From the NCBI GenBank assembly GCA_002343505.1, contig DDQZ01000031.1, positions 10,091 through 74,090 of the forward strand: 64,000 bases of DNA. The letters run 5' to 3'. The notes beneath the pieces are model-generated. The model saw only the letters and a list, made by a program, of their open reading frames with translations. It made no database searches and had not been told where the DNA came from. Both the position numbers and the translations under genes were made by a program. This document shows, one piece after another, positions 15,738-24,123 of this stretch; position 1 is the stretch's first letter; each line of letters begins with the position of its first letter. The DNA is from Verrucomicrobiaceae bacterium UBA2429 (GTDB lineage Bacteria > Verrucomicrobiota > Verrucomicrobiia > Verrucomicrobiales > Verrucomicrobiaceae).

Positions 15738-18700
15738 ATGGCCGTGCCTGCATTCACCCAGGGCGCGGACAAGCTGCGCTTCAATCGCGACATCCGCCCC
15801 ATCCTTTCGGACAAGTGTTTTCATTGCCACGGCTTCGATCCAAAAACGCGCAAGGCAGGTCTGCGTCTCGACACCTTCGAGGGCGCGACGGAGGATGGCG
15901 GCATCGTGGCCGGGCGGGCGGAGCGCAGCGGGATCATCGAGCGCGTGCTCAGTCATGACCCGGATGAGGCCATGCCGCCGCCGGAGTCAAAGATCGGCCG
16001 GCTTTCCGACACGGAGATCGCGACTTTGAAACGCTGGATCAATGAAGGTGCCGAGTATGAGGCGCACTGGGCCTTTGTGCCGCTGGACAAAGCGCAGCTC
16101 GATGAATGGACACGCCAGGCCAAGGCGGCGGGCGTGGCATCGCCGATGGACTGGATCGTTAGCGAGGGGTTGAAGGCGCACGGCCTGGCGATGCAACCGC
16201 GCGCGGATGCGGCCACGCTGGCGCGGCGCGTCAGCTTTGATCTCACGGGCCTGCCGCCATCGGTGGAGGAGCTGGCAGATGTGGAGCTTGAGTCACTCAT
16301 CACGAAAAAGCTCGCCTCACCCGCGTATGGTGAGCGCATGGCGGCGGACTGGCTCGACATCGCGCGGTATGCGGACAGCTACGGCTTTCAGGTGGACCGC
16401 GAGCGCGAGGTGTGGATGTGGCGGGACTGGGTGGTGCGCGCCTTCAATGACAACCTGCCCTTTGATCAATTCATCACCTGGCAACTCGCGGGAGATCTGC
16501 TGCCGCAGGTCACCGATGAGCAGGTACTGGCCACCGCTTTCAATCGCCTGCATCAGCAGGAAAGCGAGGGCGGTTCCGTGGAGGAGGAATACCGCATCGA
16601 GTATGTGGCGGACCGGGTGCAAACCGTGGCCACCGCGTTTCTCGGCCTCACCTTCGAGTGCGCGCGCTGCCATGACCACAAGTATGATCCCGTGAGCCAG
16701 CGCGAGTATTACGGCATGGCATCCTTCTTCCAAAACATTGACGAGGCGGGTCTGTATTCGTTCTTCACCCCCGCGCCGCCGACACCCGCCATGATGCTGA
16801 TGGACGCGCCTGCAAAGGAGAAGATGACCGCGCTCAAGGCGCGCGTGGCCGCTCTGGAAAAGCAGCTCGCCAGCACAGGGGTGAAGCCGCTCGCTGAGAT
16901 CCCGCTGCGCGATGGCGTGCCGGTTTCCTTGGAAGGGCAACTTGCTCATTTCAGTTTCGACGCACTGGAGGGCAACAAACTCGCCGATTCCCTCAACCCC
17001 GAGTCGCCTCCCGCGCCTGCGCCGAAGAAAGCGGACCCGAAGACCAAAGACAAAGCGCCGCCTGGTCCGTCCGCCATTTTGAAAGGTGAGAACAAGCTCG
17101 TGCAGGGTCGTCTTGGACAGGCCGTGCAGTTCACGGGGGACGATCCGGTTGACACCCCTGTTGGGAATTTCCGCCGCCATGAGCCTTTTAGCGTTTCGCT
17201 CTGGATGAAGACGCCAGATGTGAAGGAGCGCGCGGTTGTTTTTCACCGCTCACGCGCGTGGACGGATGCGGCGAGCCGGGGCTACGAGTTGCTCATTGAA
17301 GAAGGGCGATTGAAGTGGTCGCTCATTCATTTCTGGCCGGGCAATGCCATCTCCATCCGCGCGCGTGATCCGCTGCCGGTAAATGAGTGGGCGCATGTCA
17401 ATGTCACGAATGACGGCAGCAGCCGCGCGGCGGGACTGCGGCTTTTCATCAATGGCAAAGCGGTGCCGGTGGACGTGATCCGCGACGGCCTCACTCAAGA
17501 CATCACCGGCGGTGGAGGCGATACCATCTCACTCGGCGAGCGCTTTCGGGATCGTGGCTTCAAGGGCGGGCTCATAGACGACTTCCGCATCTTTCAGCGC
17601 GATCTCTCCATGCCTCTGAACCCGGACCTGGAGCCGCTGCTGGCGCAGCTCAAAGCCGCGCGCGCCGAGCTGACCGACTTCTCCGGGCGGCAAAAAGAGA
17701 TCATGGTGATGCGCGAACTGCCCGAGCCAAAGAAAGCGTATGTGCTCACGCGCGGCGAGTATGACAAGCGCGCGGAGGAGGTCACGGCCATGACGCCCGC
17801 CTCGCTGCCGCCCTTCCCGCAGGACGCGCCGAAGAACAGGCTCGGACTCGCGCGCTGGCTGACCGATCCGGGACATCCGCTGACCGCTCGCGTGACGGTG
17901 AATCGCGTGTGGCAGAGTTTGTTCGGGCGGGGTCTGGTGAAGACGAGCGAGGACTTCGGCAGCCAGGGGGAAAAGCCGCTTTATCCCGAGCTGCTCGATT
18001 ATCTTTCGCTGCGCCTCATTCACAGCGGCTGGGACATGAAGGCGCTGCTGCGCGAGATCGTCAGCAGCGCGGTCTATCAGCAGCGCAGCATCGCTGAAAA
18101 ACAGGTGATGGAGGATGACCCGGAAAATCAATGGCTGGCGCGCGGGCCGGCATTCCGGCTGCCTGCCGAGATGATCCGCGACAACGCGCTGGCCGCCGCC
18201 GGGCTGCTGAATCCGAAGATGGGCGGCCCGCCGGTGAACCCTTATGAAATGGCCGAGGCCTTTAAACCTTTCCAGGTGGCCAAAGAAGGCGAGTCGCTTT
18301 ATCGGCGCAGTCTTTACACCACCTGGCGGCGCACCAGCCCGCCGCCCGCCATGCTGGCCTTTGACGCGCCGCGCCGCGCGGTGTGCAGCGCCAAGCGCGA
18401 GCGCACCGAGAGCCCTTTGCAGGCGCTCATCCTGCTGAATGGCACGCAGTTCGTGGAGGCCGCGCGCGTGCTTGGGGAGAGCCTGCACCACGAGCACGGC
18501 GGCGCGGTCGAGAAAATGATCCGCCACGGCTTCCTGCGCTGCCTGAGCCGGCAGCCGGACACGCGCGAGATGGAAATCTGCACCAGGTTATACCAGGAGC
18601 AGCTTGCTTACTTCCGCCAGCATCCGCAGGAGGCTGAGGAGCTGATGAAAACTGGTGGAGCGCCGAGAGTGGCAGTCGTGCCGGGTGTCGAAGGTGCCGC

Positions 18701-18758
18701 AGCCGCCGCGCTGGCGCAGGCTTTGCTGAACCATGATGCTTGTGTGGTGAAGCGGTAA
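15738..18758 (+). CDS. PSD1 protein: planctomycete cytochrome c, DUF1549, LamG-like, DUF1553
   Basis: A 1006-residue (minimum) exported protein. Order: PSCyt1 cytochrome c-like domain with C27-F-H-C30-H, then FDPKTRKAGLRLD; DUF1549 (residues ~135-350) with DLTGLPPSVEEL, 'ADWLDIARYADSYGFQVDRER' and a second CxxCH (CARCHDHKYDP); a LamG/concanavalin-like insert at about 400-630 (GQAVQFTGDD, VSLWMKTPD, LIDDFRIFQRDL); and DUF1553 at the C-terminus (RLGLARWLTDPGHPLTARVTVNRVWQ). The catalytic role of PSD1 proteins is unknown; they pair with DUF1501 proteins. ATG 15738 leaves only a stub signal peptide. The frame is open upstream through the two repeats, so the true start is uncertain. Confidence 0.88.
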   Translation: MAVPAFTQGADKLRFNRDIRPILSDKCFHCHGFDPKTRKAGLRLDTFEGATEDGGIVAGRAERSGIIERVLSHDPDEAMPPPESKIGRLSDTEIATLKRWINEGAEYEAHWAFVPLDKAQLDEWTRQAKAAGVASPMDWIVSEGLKAHGLAMQPRADAATLARRVSFDLTGLPPSVEELADVELESLITKKLASPAYGERMAADWLDIARYADSYGFQVDREREVWMWRDWVVRAFNDNLPFDQFITWQLAGDLLPQVTDEQVLATAFNRLHQQESEGGSVEEEYRIEYVADRVQTVATAFLGLTFECARCHDHKYDPVSQREYYGMASFFQNIDEAGLYSFFTPAPPTPAMMLMDAPAKEKMTALKARVAALEKQLASTGVKPLAEIPLRDGVPVSLEGQLAHFSFDALEGNKLADSLNPESPPAPAPKKADPKTKDKAPPGPSAILKGENKLVQGRLGQAVQFTGDDPVDTPVGNFRRHEPFSVSLWMKTPDVKERAVVFHRSRAWTDAASRGYELLIEEGRLKWSLIHFWPGNAISIRARDPLPVNEWAHVNVTNDGSSRAAGLRLFINGKAVPVDVIRDGLTQDITGGGGDTISLGERFRDRGFKGGLIDDFRIFQRDLSMPLNPDLEPLLAQLKAARAELTDFSGRQKEIMVMRELPEPKKAYVLTRGEYDKRAEEVTAMTPASLPPFPQDAPKNRLGLARWLTDPGHPLTARVTVNRVWQSLFGRGLVKTSEDFGSQGEKPLYPELLDYLSLRLIHSGWDMKALLREIVSSAVYQQRSIAEKQVMEDDPENQWLARGPAFRLPAEMIRDNALAAAGLLNPKMGGPPVNPYEMAEAFKPFQVAKEGESLYRRSLYTTWRRTSPPPAMLAFDAPRRAVCSAKRERTESPLQALILLNGTQFVEAARVLGESLHHEHGGAVEKMIRHGFLRCLSRQPDTREMEICTRLYQEQLAYFRQHPQEAEELMKTGGAPRVAVVPGVEGAAAAALAQALLNHDACVVKR

Positions 18759-18762
18759 GGGG

Positions 18763-18796
18763 TGGAACCACTAATGAACACTCATGAGCACTAATG
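18763..18796 (+). repeat. Left terminal inverted repeat of the GxxExxY element
   Basis: 34 nt beginning tggaaccactaatgaacact; internally repetitive, with two actaatg units. It pairs with 19282-19315 at 30 of 34 positions. Confidence 0.75.
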
Positions 18797-18890
18797 GATG
18801 GGCTTGAAATGGAGGATGCCGCCGGGGAGGATGGCTGCCTTCAACCACAAACCACATGAGATGAGAACACATAAAAATCATCGAATCGAA

Positions 18891-19271
18891 ATGCGTGAAG
18901 ACGGGCCTTTTCAACAGGAGGGTTATGACCTGATGGCTGCCGCGTTTGAAGTGCATAACGAGAATGGCGGCGGGCTGGCGGAAGAGGTTTATCAAGAGAG
19001 TTTCGAGATCGAGCTGGAGATGCGGGGCATGCCTTTTGTGGCGAAACAGGAACTGGCGTTGTTTTACAAAGGGCGTGAACTGAAGCGCCGCTACATCCCG
19101 GATCTTTATGTGTGCGAAGGCATCGTCGTGGAACTCAAGTCCGTGGCTCAACTCTTGCCGGAACACACGGCGCAGCTCTTCAACTACATGCGTATCAGCG
19201 GCAAAAGCGTCGGTTATCTCATCAACTTCGCCCCCATCAAACGCCTCGAATGGCGTCGTTACGTCCTGTGA
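18891..19271 (+). CDS. GxxExxY family protein (PD-(D/E)XK nuclease-like)
   Basis: A 126-residue protein with the family motif in GGGLAEEVYQESFEIEL (G-L-A-E-E-V-Y). The later residues R-R-Y-I-P-D-L and IVVELKS give the spaced Asp and E-x-K of a PD-(D/E)XK nuclease core. The function of the family is unproven. The frame is open from ATG 18798, next to the left inverted repeat; ATG 18891 (MREDGPFQQEG) best fits the family length. It is the only gene inside the 553-bp element. Confidence 0.82.
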   Translation: MREDGPFQQEGYDLMAAAFEVHNENGGGLAEEVYQESFEIELEMRGMPFVAKQELALFYKGRELKRRYIPDLYVCEGIVVELKSVAQLLPEHTAQLFNYMRISGKSVGYLINFAPIKRLEWRRYVL

Positions 19272-19281
19272 AACCCAAAAT

Positions 19282-19315
19282 CATTAGTGCTTATTAGCGT
19301 CCATTAGTGGTTCCA
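19282..19315 (-). repeat. Right terminal inverted repeat of the GxxExxY element
   Basis: 34 nt ending ccattagtggttcca; the reverse complement matches the left end with four mismatches, all between positions 15 and 24 of the repeat. It begins 10 nt after the GxxExxY stop codon. Confidence 0.75.
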
Positions 19316-19347
19316 AAAATCTCATCCGAGAGAAGCGCCCCACGAAC

Positions 19348-20838
19348 ATGATGGACCAATCAATCCCGCAACCGCACCCGTCTATGAAACCTAAATCTTC
19401 AGATTCCATGAGTGTTCCTAGTGCTTTCTTCAGCCGCCGTCAGTGGTTGAACCGTTCCGGCATGGGCCTGGGCGGTCTGGCTTTGGCGGAGCTTTTGACG
19501 CGGGAGCAGGCGGCGGCTTCGACCGCAGACGCGGGCGTTCTTGGCGGTACGCACTGGCAGCCGAAGGCGAAGCGCATCATTTATCTCTTCATGTCCGGCG
19601 GGCCCTCGCATCTGGACCTGTATGATTACAAGCCGCTGCTGAATCAACGCCACGGCGAGCAACTGCCGGACAGCGTGCGCGGCGGGCAGAGGCTGACGGG
19701 CATGTCGGGGAATCAGTCGTCCATCCCGATGGTGGGCTCGCCTTTCAAGTTCACCCGGCACGGCCAGGCGGGCGCGTGGTTCAGCGAGCTGCTGCCGCAC
19801 ACGGCCTCCATCGCGGATGACCTGTGCGTGGTGCGCTCCATGTTCACGGAAAGCATCAATCACGGGCCGGGCGTGACGTTTTTCCAGACCGGCTCGCAGA
19901 TTGCCGGGCGGCCGAGCATGGGCGCATGGTTGAGCTATGGTCTCGGCGCGGAGAATGCGAACCTGCCCTCTTTCACCGTGCTCATCACCAAGGACAAGGG
20001 CGGCCAGCCGCTGGGCGCGCATCTGTGGGGCAGCGGCTTCCTGCCGACGAAGCACCAGGGCGTGCTCTTCCGCGCGGCGAAGGACCCCGTGCTGTATCTC
20101 GGCAATCCGGCGGGGGTGAGCGCGGACAGCCGCCGGCTCATGCTCGACCGCCTGCGCGAGCTGCACGAGCATCAATATGCGGGCACGCCGGATGTGGAGA
20201 TCCAGAACCGCATGGATCACTATGAGATGGCCTGGCGCATGCAGAGCAGCATTCCGGAGGCCACGGACATCGGCGATGAGCCGCAGCATGTGCTCGACAT
20301 GTACGGGCCGGATGTGACGAAGCCCGGCACCTTTGCCGCGAACTGCCTGCAAGCGCGCCGACTGGCCGAGCGCGGCGTGCGTTTCATCCAGCTTTATCAT
20401 CAGGACTGGGACCACCATGGCGGGCTGCCAGGCGCTTTGCCGAAGCTTTGCAAAGAAACCGACCAAGCCTCCGCCGCGCTGGTGAAGGACCTCAAGCAGC
20501 GCGGCCTGCTGGAGGACACGCTCGTGGTCTGGGGCGGCGAGTTTGGCCGGACGAACTACTGCCAGGGGAAAATCCAGGCCAACTTCGGACGCGACCATCA
20601 CCCGCGCTGTTTCAGCGTCTGGATGGCCGGCGGCGGTGTGAAGCCGGGCGCGGTCTATGGTGAGACGGATGAGTTTGGCTACAACGTCACGCGCGACGGC
20701 GTCCACATCCACGACTTCCATGCCACGCTCATGCACCTGCTCGGGATAGATCACGAACGCCTGACCTACAAGTTCCAGGGCCGCCGCTACCGACTCACAG
20801 ATGTGCATGGTCATGTGGTGAAGGGGCTGCTGGCTTAG
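19348..20838 (+). CDS. DUF1501 Tat-exported protein, partner of the first PSD1
   Basis: A 496-residue DUF1501 protein (alkaline phosphatase/sulfatase-like fold). A twin-arginine signal lies in the first 60 residues (SRRQWLNRSGMGLGGLALAELL). Family blocks follow: RIIYLFMSGGPSHLDLYDYKP, FKFTRHGQAGAWFSELLPHTA, a central MYGPDVTKPGTFAANCLQARRL, LVVWGGEFGRTNYCQG, RDHHPRCFSVWMAGGGVKPG and the ending RLTDVHGHVVKGLLA. Such proteins are encoded next to PSD1 genes; here the GxxExxY element intervenes. In-frame ATGs at 19348, 19351 and 19384 are all possible; 19348 has GAGAGAAG upstream. Confidence 0.9.
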   Translation: MMDQSIPQPHPSMKPKSSDSMSVPSAFFSRRQWLNRSGMGLGGLALAELLTREQAAASTADAGVLGGTHWQPKAKRIIYLFMSGGPSHLDLYDYKPLLNQRHGEQLPDSVRGGQRLTGMSGNQSSIPMVGSPFKFTRHGQAGAWFSELLPHTASIADDLCVVRSMFTESINHGPGVTFFQTGSQIAGRPSMGAWLSYGLGAENANLPSFTVLITKDKGGQPLGAHLWGSGFLPTKHQGVLFRAAKDPVLYLGNPAGVSADSRRLMLDRLRELHEHQYAGTPDVEIQNRMDHYEMAWRMQSSIPEATDIGDEPQHVLDMYGPDVTKPGTFAANCLQARRLAERGVRFIQLYHQDWDHHGGLPGALPKLCKETDQASAALVKDLKQRGLLEDTLVVWGGEFGRTNYCQGKIQANFGRDHHPRCFSVWMAGGGVKPGAVYGETDEFGYNVTRDGVHIHDFHATLMHLLGIDHERLTYKFQGRRYRLTDVHGHVVKGLLA

Positions 20839-20878
20839 CTCCCGGCGAAAAACCTCCCGTCATCCCCGTTCTCTGCCC

Positions 20879-21565
20879 ATGCCCAAGACTTTGCTCGCCA
20901 TCGGCGCCCACTATGATGACTGCCCTTTCGGCATTCCCGGCATCCTGCTCAAAGCCGTGCGCGAGCATCACCGCGTGGTCATCCTCAGCCTCATCGGAGA
21001 TTACACCAACTGGCCGCCCGTGCAGGGGCGCGAGCAGGCGCTGCTGGAAAAGACCGCCGCCATGGCCGCCGAGCGCGGCATGGAAATGCGCTTCCTGAAG
21101 CACGCCAGCATGGGCTTTGAGCCGACTCTGGCGACGAAGCGCGAGGTGGCCGAGATCGTCGCCGAAGTGCGGCCCGACACCGCCTTCATGCTCTGGCGGC
21201 AGGACCGCCACCCGGACCACGAGGCCGCCTCCGCCATCTGCCACGACTCGCTTTTCCAGCCCGCGCGCCTGACGGGCAATGCCAACGCGCGCAGCCCTTC
21301 GCAGGTCTTCTGGTATGACAACGGCCCCGGCCACACTATAGACTTCACGCCCGACACTTATGTGGATGTCAGCGCCGAGTGGTCCGGCGTGGTGGAGTGG
21401 CTGGGCGGCTTGATGGCCTTCGTGCGCAACGGACCCTTTGATCCGCAAAAGGATGCCGCCGTGGAGGCGAAGACGGTGCTGGCGCGCTACCGCGGCCTGG
21501 CCTGCGGGGTGAAACATGCCGAGGCTCTGCGCAGCGTCCGCCCGCTGGCGCGCGAGGTTTGGTGA
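20879..21565 (+). CDS. PIG-L family deacetylase
   Basis: A 228-residue LmbE/PIG-L-type zinc-dependent N-acetylglucosamine deacetylase. The metal motif usually reads A-H-P-D-D; here it is GAHYDDCPFG, with H11, D13 and D14 kept and Pro replaced by Tyr. The second metal ligand region is WRQDRHPDHEAAS. It has no signal peptide and is likely cytoplasmic. It follows the DUF1501 gene by 40 nt and converges on the next DUF1501 gene. The deacetylated substrate is not evident. Confidence 0.87.
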   Translation: MPKTLLAIGAHYDDCPFGIPGILLKAVREHHRVVILSLIGDYTNWPPVQGREQALLEKTAAMAAERGMEMRFLKHASMGFEPTLATKREVAEIVAEVRPDTAFMLWRQDRHPDHEAASAICHDSLFQPARLTGNANARSPSQVFWYDNGPGHTIDFTPDTYVDVSAEWSGVVEWLGGLMAFVRNGPFDPQKDAAVEAKTVLARYRGLACGVKHAEALRSVRPLAREVW

Positions 21566-21596
21566 GGGCGCGACCGGGAAGCTTGCATCGCCCAGC

Positions 21597-23036
21597 TCAA
21601 GCCAGGATGTCTTTCACCACATGCCCGTGGATGTCGGTGAGGCGGTAGTCGCGGCCTTGGAAGCGGTGCGTGAGGCGCTCGTGGTCAAAGCCGAGCAGAT
21701 GCATCACGGTGGCCTGGAAGTCATGCACATGGACCTTGTGCTCAGCCACCGCAAAGCCCATCTCGTCGGTGGCTCCATAATCGAATCCCGCCTTCACACC
21801 ACCGCCGGCCATGAACAGCGTGAAGCAGTCAGGATAATGATCACGGCCTAGAACCTTGCTGGCGGCGGTGCGGCCCTCGCGGAAGGGTGTGCGGCCAAAT
21901 TCACCGCCCCAGATGACGAGGGTGTCATCGAGCAGCCCGCGCTGCTTGAGATCCTTGATGAGCGCGGCCACGGGCTTGTCTGTCTCGGCCATCTTTTTCG
22001 TCAGGCCGTCGGTGATGCCTGTGGCCTCGCTAGTGCCGTGGAAATCCCAGCCCCAGTCAAAGAGATGGACAAAGCGCACGCCCTGCTCCACGAGCCGGCG
22101 CGCCAGCAGGCAGTTGTTGGCAAAGCTGGCCGCGCCGGGCTTTGCCCCGTATTCCTCGATGACCCGCGCGGGCTCGCGCGAGATGTCCATCACCTCGGGC
22201 ACGCTGGCCTGCATCCTGTAGGCCAGCTCGTATTGCTCGATGCGTGTGCGAGTCTCGGGATGGACCAGCTCGGCGGCCTGGCGCTCGTTGAGCTCGCGCA
22301 GCACATCAAGCGTCTTCCGGCGCAGCGCGCGGTCCATGCCTGGAGGATTGTTGACGAAAAGCACGGGGTCACCCTGGGACCGGCACTGCACACCCTGATA
22401 GACTGAGGGGATGAACCCGCTGCCCCAGCAGCTTTGGCCGCCGGAGGGCTGGGTGCCGCTGGAGATGAGCACGACAAAGCCCGGCAGATCCTGATTTTCC
22501 GTGCCCAGCCCGTAAGTGGCCCATGAACCCATCGAGGGGCGGCCCTGGCGGGTGTGGCCGGTGAACAGCAGCAGCTCGGCGGGCGCGTGGTTGAACTGGT
22601 CCGTGCTCATCGAGCGGATGAGCGTGATCTCGTCCGCCAGGGTGTGGAAGTTCGGGCATGCGTCACTCATCCACATGCCCGCCCTGCCATGGCGCGCGAA
22701 CTTCCGCGGCGTGCCCATGAGCTTCGGCACGCCCGATGTGAAAGCGAAAGTGCGGCCTTTCAAAAACGAGTCCGGGCAGTCCTGACCGTCGCGCCTCACC
22801 AGCTCCGGCTTGTAGTCAAAGAGGTCCAGATGCGGTGGCGCGCCGGACATGTGCAGGTAGACGACGCGCTTCGCCTTTGCTGTGTGGTGCGGATGCCGGG
22901 CGGAGAGCGGCCCCGGCGCGGCCCGCGCGCCTGAGTCGAAGGCATGCAGGGCGATGGCGCCCAGGCTGAACTGGCCCGCGCCGGTCAAAAATTGGCGCCG
23001 GGTGCGCAGGTGAAGGGACTCGAAATGCGGGGACAT
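21597..23036 (-). CDS. DUF1501 Tat-exported protein without an adjacent PSD1 gene
   Basis: A 479-residue DUF1501 protein with a twin-arginine leader (LRTRRQFLTGAGQFSLGAIALHAF). Core blocks: RVVYLHMSGAPPHLDLFDYKP, KFARHGRAGMWMSDACPN, 'NHAPAELLLFTGHTRQGRPSMGSW', LVIWGGEFGRTPF, FMAGGGVKAGFDYGATDE and RLTDIHGHVVKDILA. Unlike the other two DUF1501 genes it has no PSD1 gene beside it on the same strand; the upstream neighbour is a D-Ala-D-Ala carboxypeptidase. It is about as similar to the 19.3-kb paralogue as separate family members usually are, so it is not a fresh duplicate. Confidence 0.9.
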   Translation of the reverse strand: MSPHFESLHLRTRRQFLTGAGQFSLGAIALHAFDSGARAAPGPLSARHPHHTAKAKRVVYLHMSGAPPHLDLFDYKPELVRRDGQDCPDSFLKGRTFAFTSGVPKLMGTPRKFARHGRAGMWMSDACPNFHTLADEITLIRSMSTDQFNHAPAELLLFTGHTRQGRPSMGSWATYGLGTENQDLPGFVVLISSGTQPSGGQSCWGSGFIPSVYQGVQCRSQGDPVLFVNNPPGMDRALRRKTLDVLRELNERQAAELVHPETRTRIEQYELAYRMQASVPEVMDISREPARVIEEYGAKPGAASFANNCLLARRLVEQGVRFVHLFDWGWDFHGTSEATGITDGLTKKMAETDKPVAALIKDLKQRGLLDDTLVIWGGEFGRTPFREGRTAASKVLGRDHYPDCFTLFMAGGGVKAGFDYGATDEMGFAVAEHKVHVHDFQATVMHLLGFDHERLTHRFQGRDYRLTDIHGHVVKDILA

Positions 23037-23184
23037 GCTCCGGGTAGTACGTTGGGGGGATTCAAAAACTCACGGCTTTGCGGCTGCCGGGAATCAAAGG
23101 CAGCTGGGATGGTCCGCGGATCGAGGATGGGCAGGCGTCCCGGTTGCCCGCATCTGAAAGTGCAATCTTGAGGGTTGCGCCACC

Positions 23185-24099
23185 TTACCTGCCCCAGGCC
23201 CACCGGAAAAGATTCCGGCTGTCGGTGAAGCGGGCCTCGTCCGAGGTGGAGCCGAGTGTGACGACGATGAGGCCGCGCCCGTTGTAGCTGCCCGTGGCCA
23301 CCAGGCAGCGCCCGGCGCTCGGCGTGGTGCCGGTTTTCACGCCGTCGTAGTTGGCGAGCTGGAGCAGCTCGTTGGTGTTCCTCCACTCCGCGTCACGCTC
23401 GCCGCCATCGGGCAGGCGGACCTTGCCGGTGCGGGCGGCCGTGGCGACGACCTCGCGGAAAAGCGCGTGCTTCCTCGCCGCCAAAGTCAGCGTGACCAGA
23501 TCGCGCGCGGTGGTGGTGTAGTCATTGGCCTCGCCGCCGTCCCCATAGGAAATGCGGTAGGTGGTGGAGTTCATGCCCAGGCGGCGCGCGGTGCGGTTCA
23601 TCTCGGCGATGAAGTTCGCGCGTGTCGCGTAATCGGGAGTCTTCACGCGCTCCGGAGTCTCATCTCCCGGCGGCTGGAGCCGCGGGTGGAAATGCTCCGC
23701 GAAGGCGTTGCCCATGTCATTGCCCGAGGGCAGCATGAGGGCGAAAAGGCCGTCGCGCACGCGCACCTGCTCGCCCTCCTTGAGTTCGGCGGCGGAGCCC
23801 TGGGTGCTGGCGGCGAGCTTCGTGACGGCGACCCATTCATCGAGAACGGCGGGGTCTTTGAGCGCGAGTTCCAGCACGACAAAGGCGCACATCGTTTTCG
23901 TCGTGCTGGCGGCCTTGCGCGGCTCGTCAGGCAGCAGCGACTGCAAAACCGCGCCGCTTTCGAGATCCGCGATGACCCAGGATTTCGCCGTCACGGGCGG
24001 AGGGGATTCCAGGTTCTCTGAGGGAAGATCGGAGGCTTGAGCGGCGGCCAGGGACATGATGGAAAGGCAGCAGAGGGTGCGCGCGGCGGAGTCGTTCAT
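23185..24099 (-). CDS. Serine-type D-Ala-D-Ala carboxypeptidase (PBP5/6-like)
   Basis: A 304-residue exported enzyme of the S11 peptidase family, which trims peptidoglycan pentapeptides. After the signal peptide the three active-site motifs are present: S65-T-T-K68 (RKAASTTKTM), S-G-N in LPSGNDMGNAF, and K-T-G in DGVKTGTTPSAGRCL. It is shorter than E. coli PBP5 and lacks the C-terminal beta domain with its amphipathic anchor, ending soon after the catalytic domain. The P1 peptidase gene lies 24 nt upstream on the same strand, so they may be co-transcribed. Confidence 0.92.
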   Translation of the reverse strand: MNDSAARTLCCLSIMSLAAAQASDLPSENLESPPPVTAKSWVIADLESGAVLQSLLPDEPRKAASTTKTMCAFVVLELALKDPAVLDEWVAVTKLAASTQGSAAELKEGEQVRVRDGLFALMLPSGNDMGNAFAEHFHPRLQPPGDETPERVKTPDYATRANFIAEMNRTARRLGMNSTTYRISYGDGGEANDYTTTARDLVTLTLAARKHALFREVVATAARTGKVRLPDGGERDAEWRNTNELLQLANYDGVKTGTTPSAGRCLVATGSYNGRGLIVVTLGSTSDEARFTDSRNLFRWAWGR

Positions 24100-24123
24100 G
24101 ATGAGGCAAAGGAACGGATCTTA

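Larger units (their letters stand above)
18763..19315. mobile_element. 553-bp inverted-repeat element carrying a GxxExxY gene
   Basis: The left end (18763-18796) and the reverse complement of the right end (19282-19315) agree at 30 of 34 positions. Both begin tggaaccactaatg and are built of actaatg-type units. The element starts 4 nt after the PSD1 stop codon and lies before the DUF1501 start, so it separates two genes that normally sit side by side. There is no transposase inside, and no clear target-site duplication was found. Confidence 0.7.
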
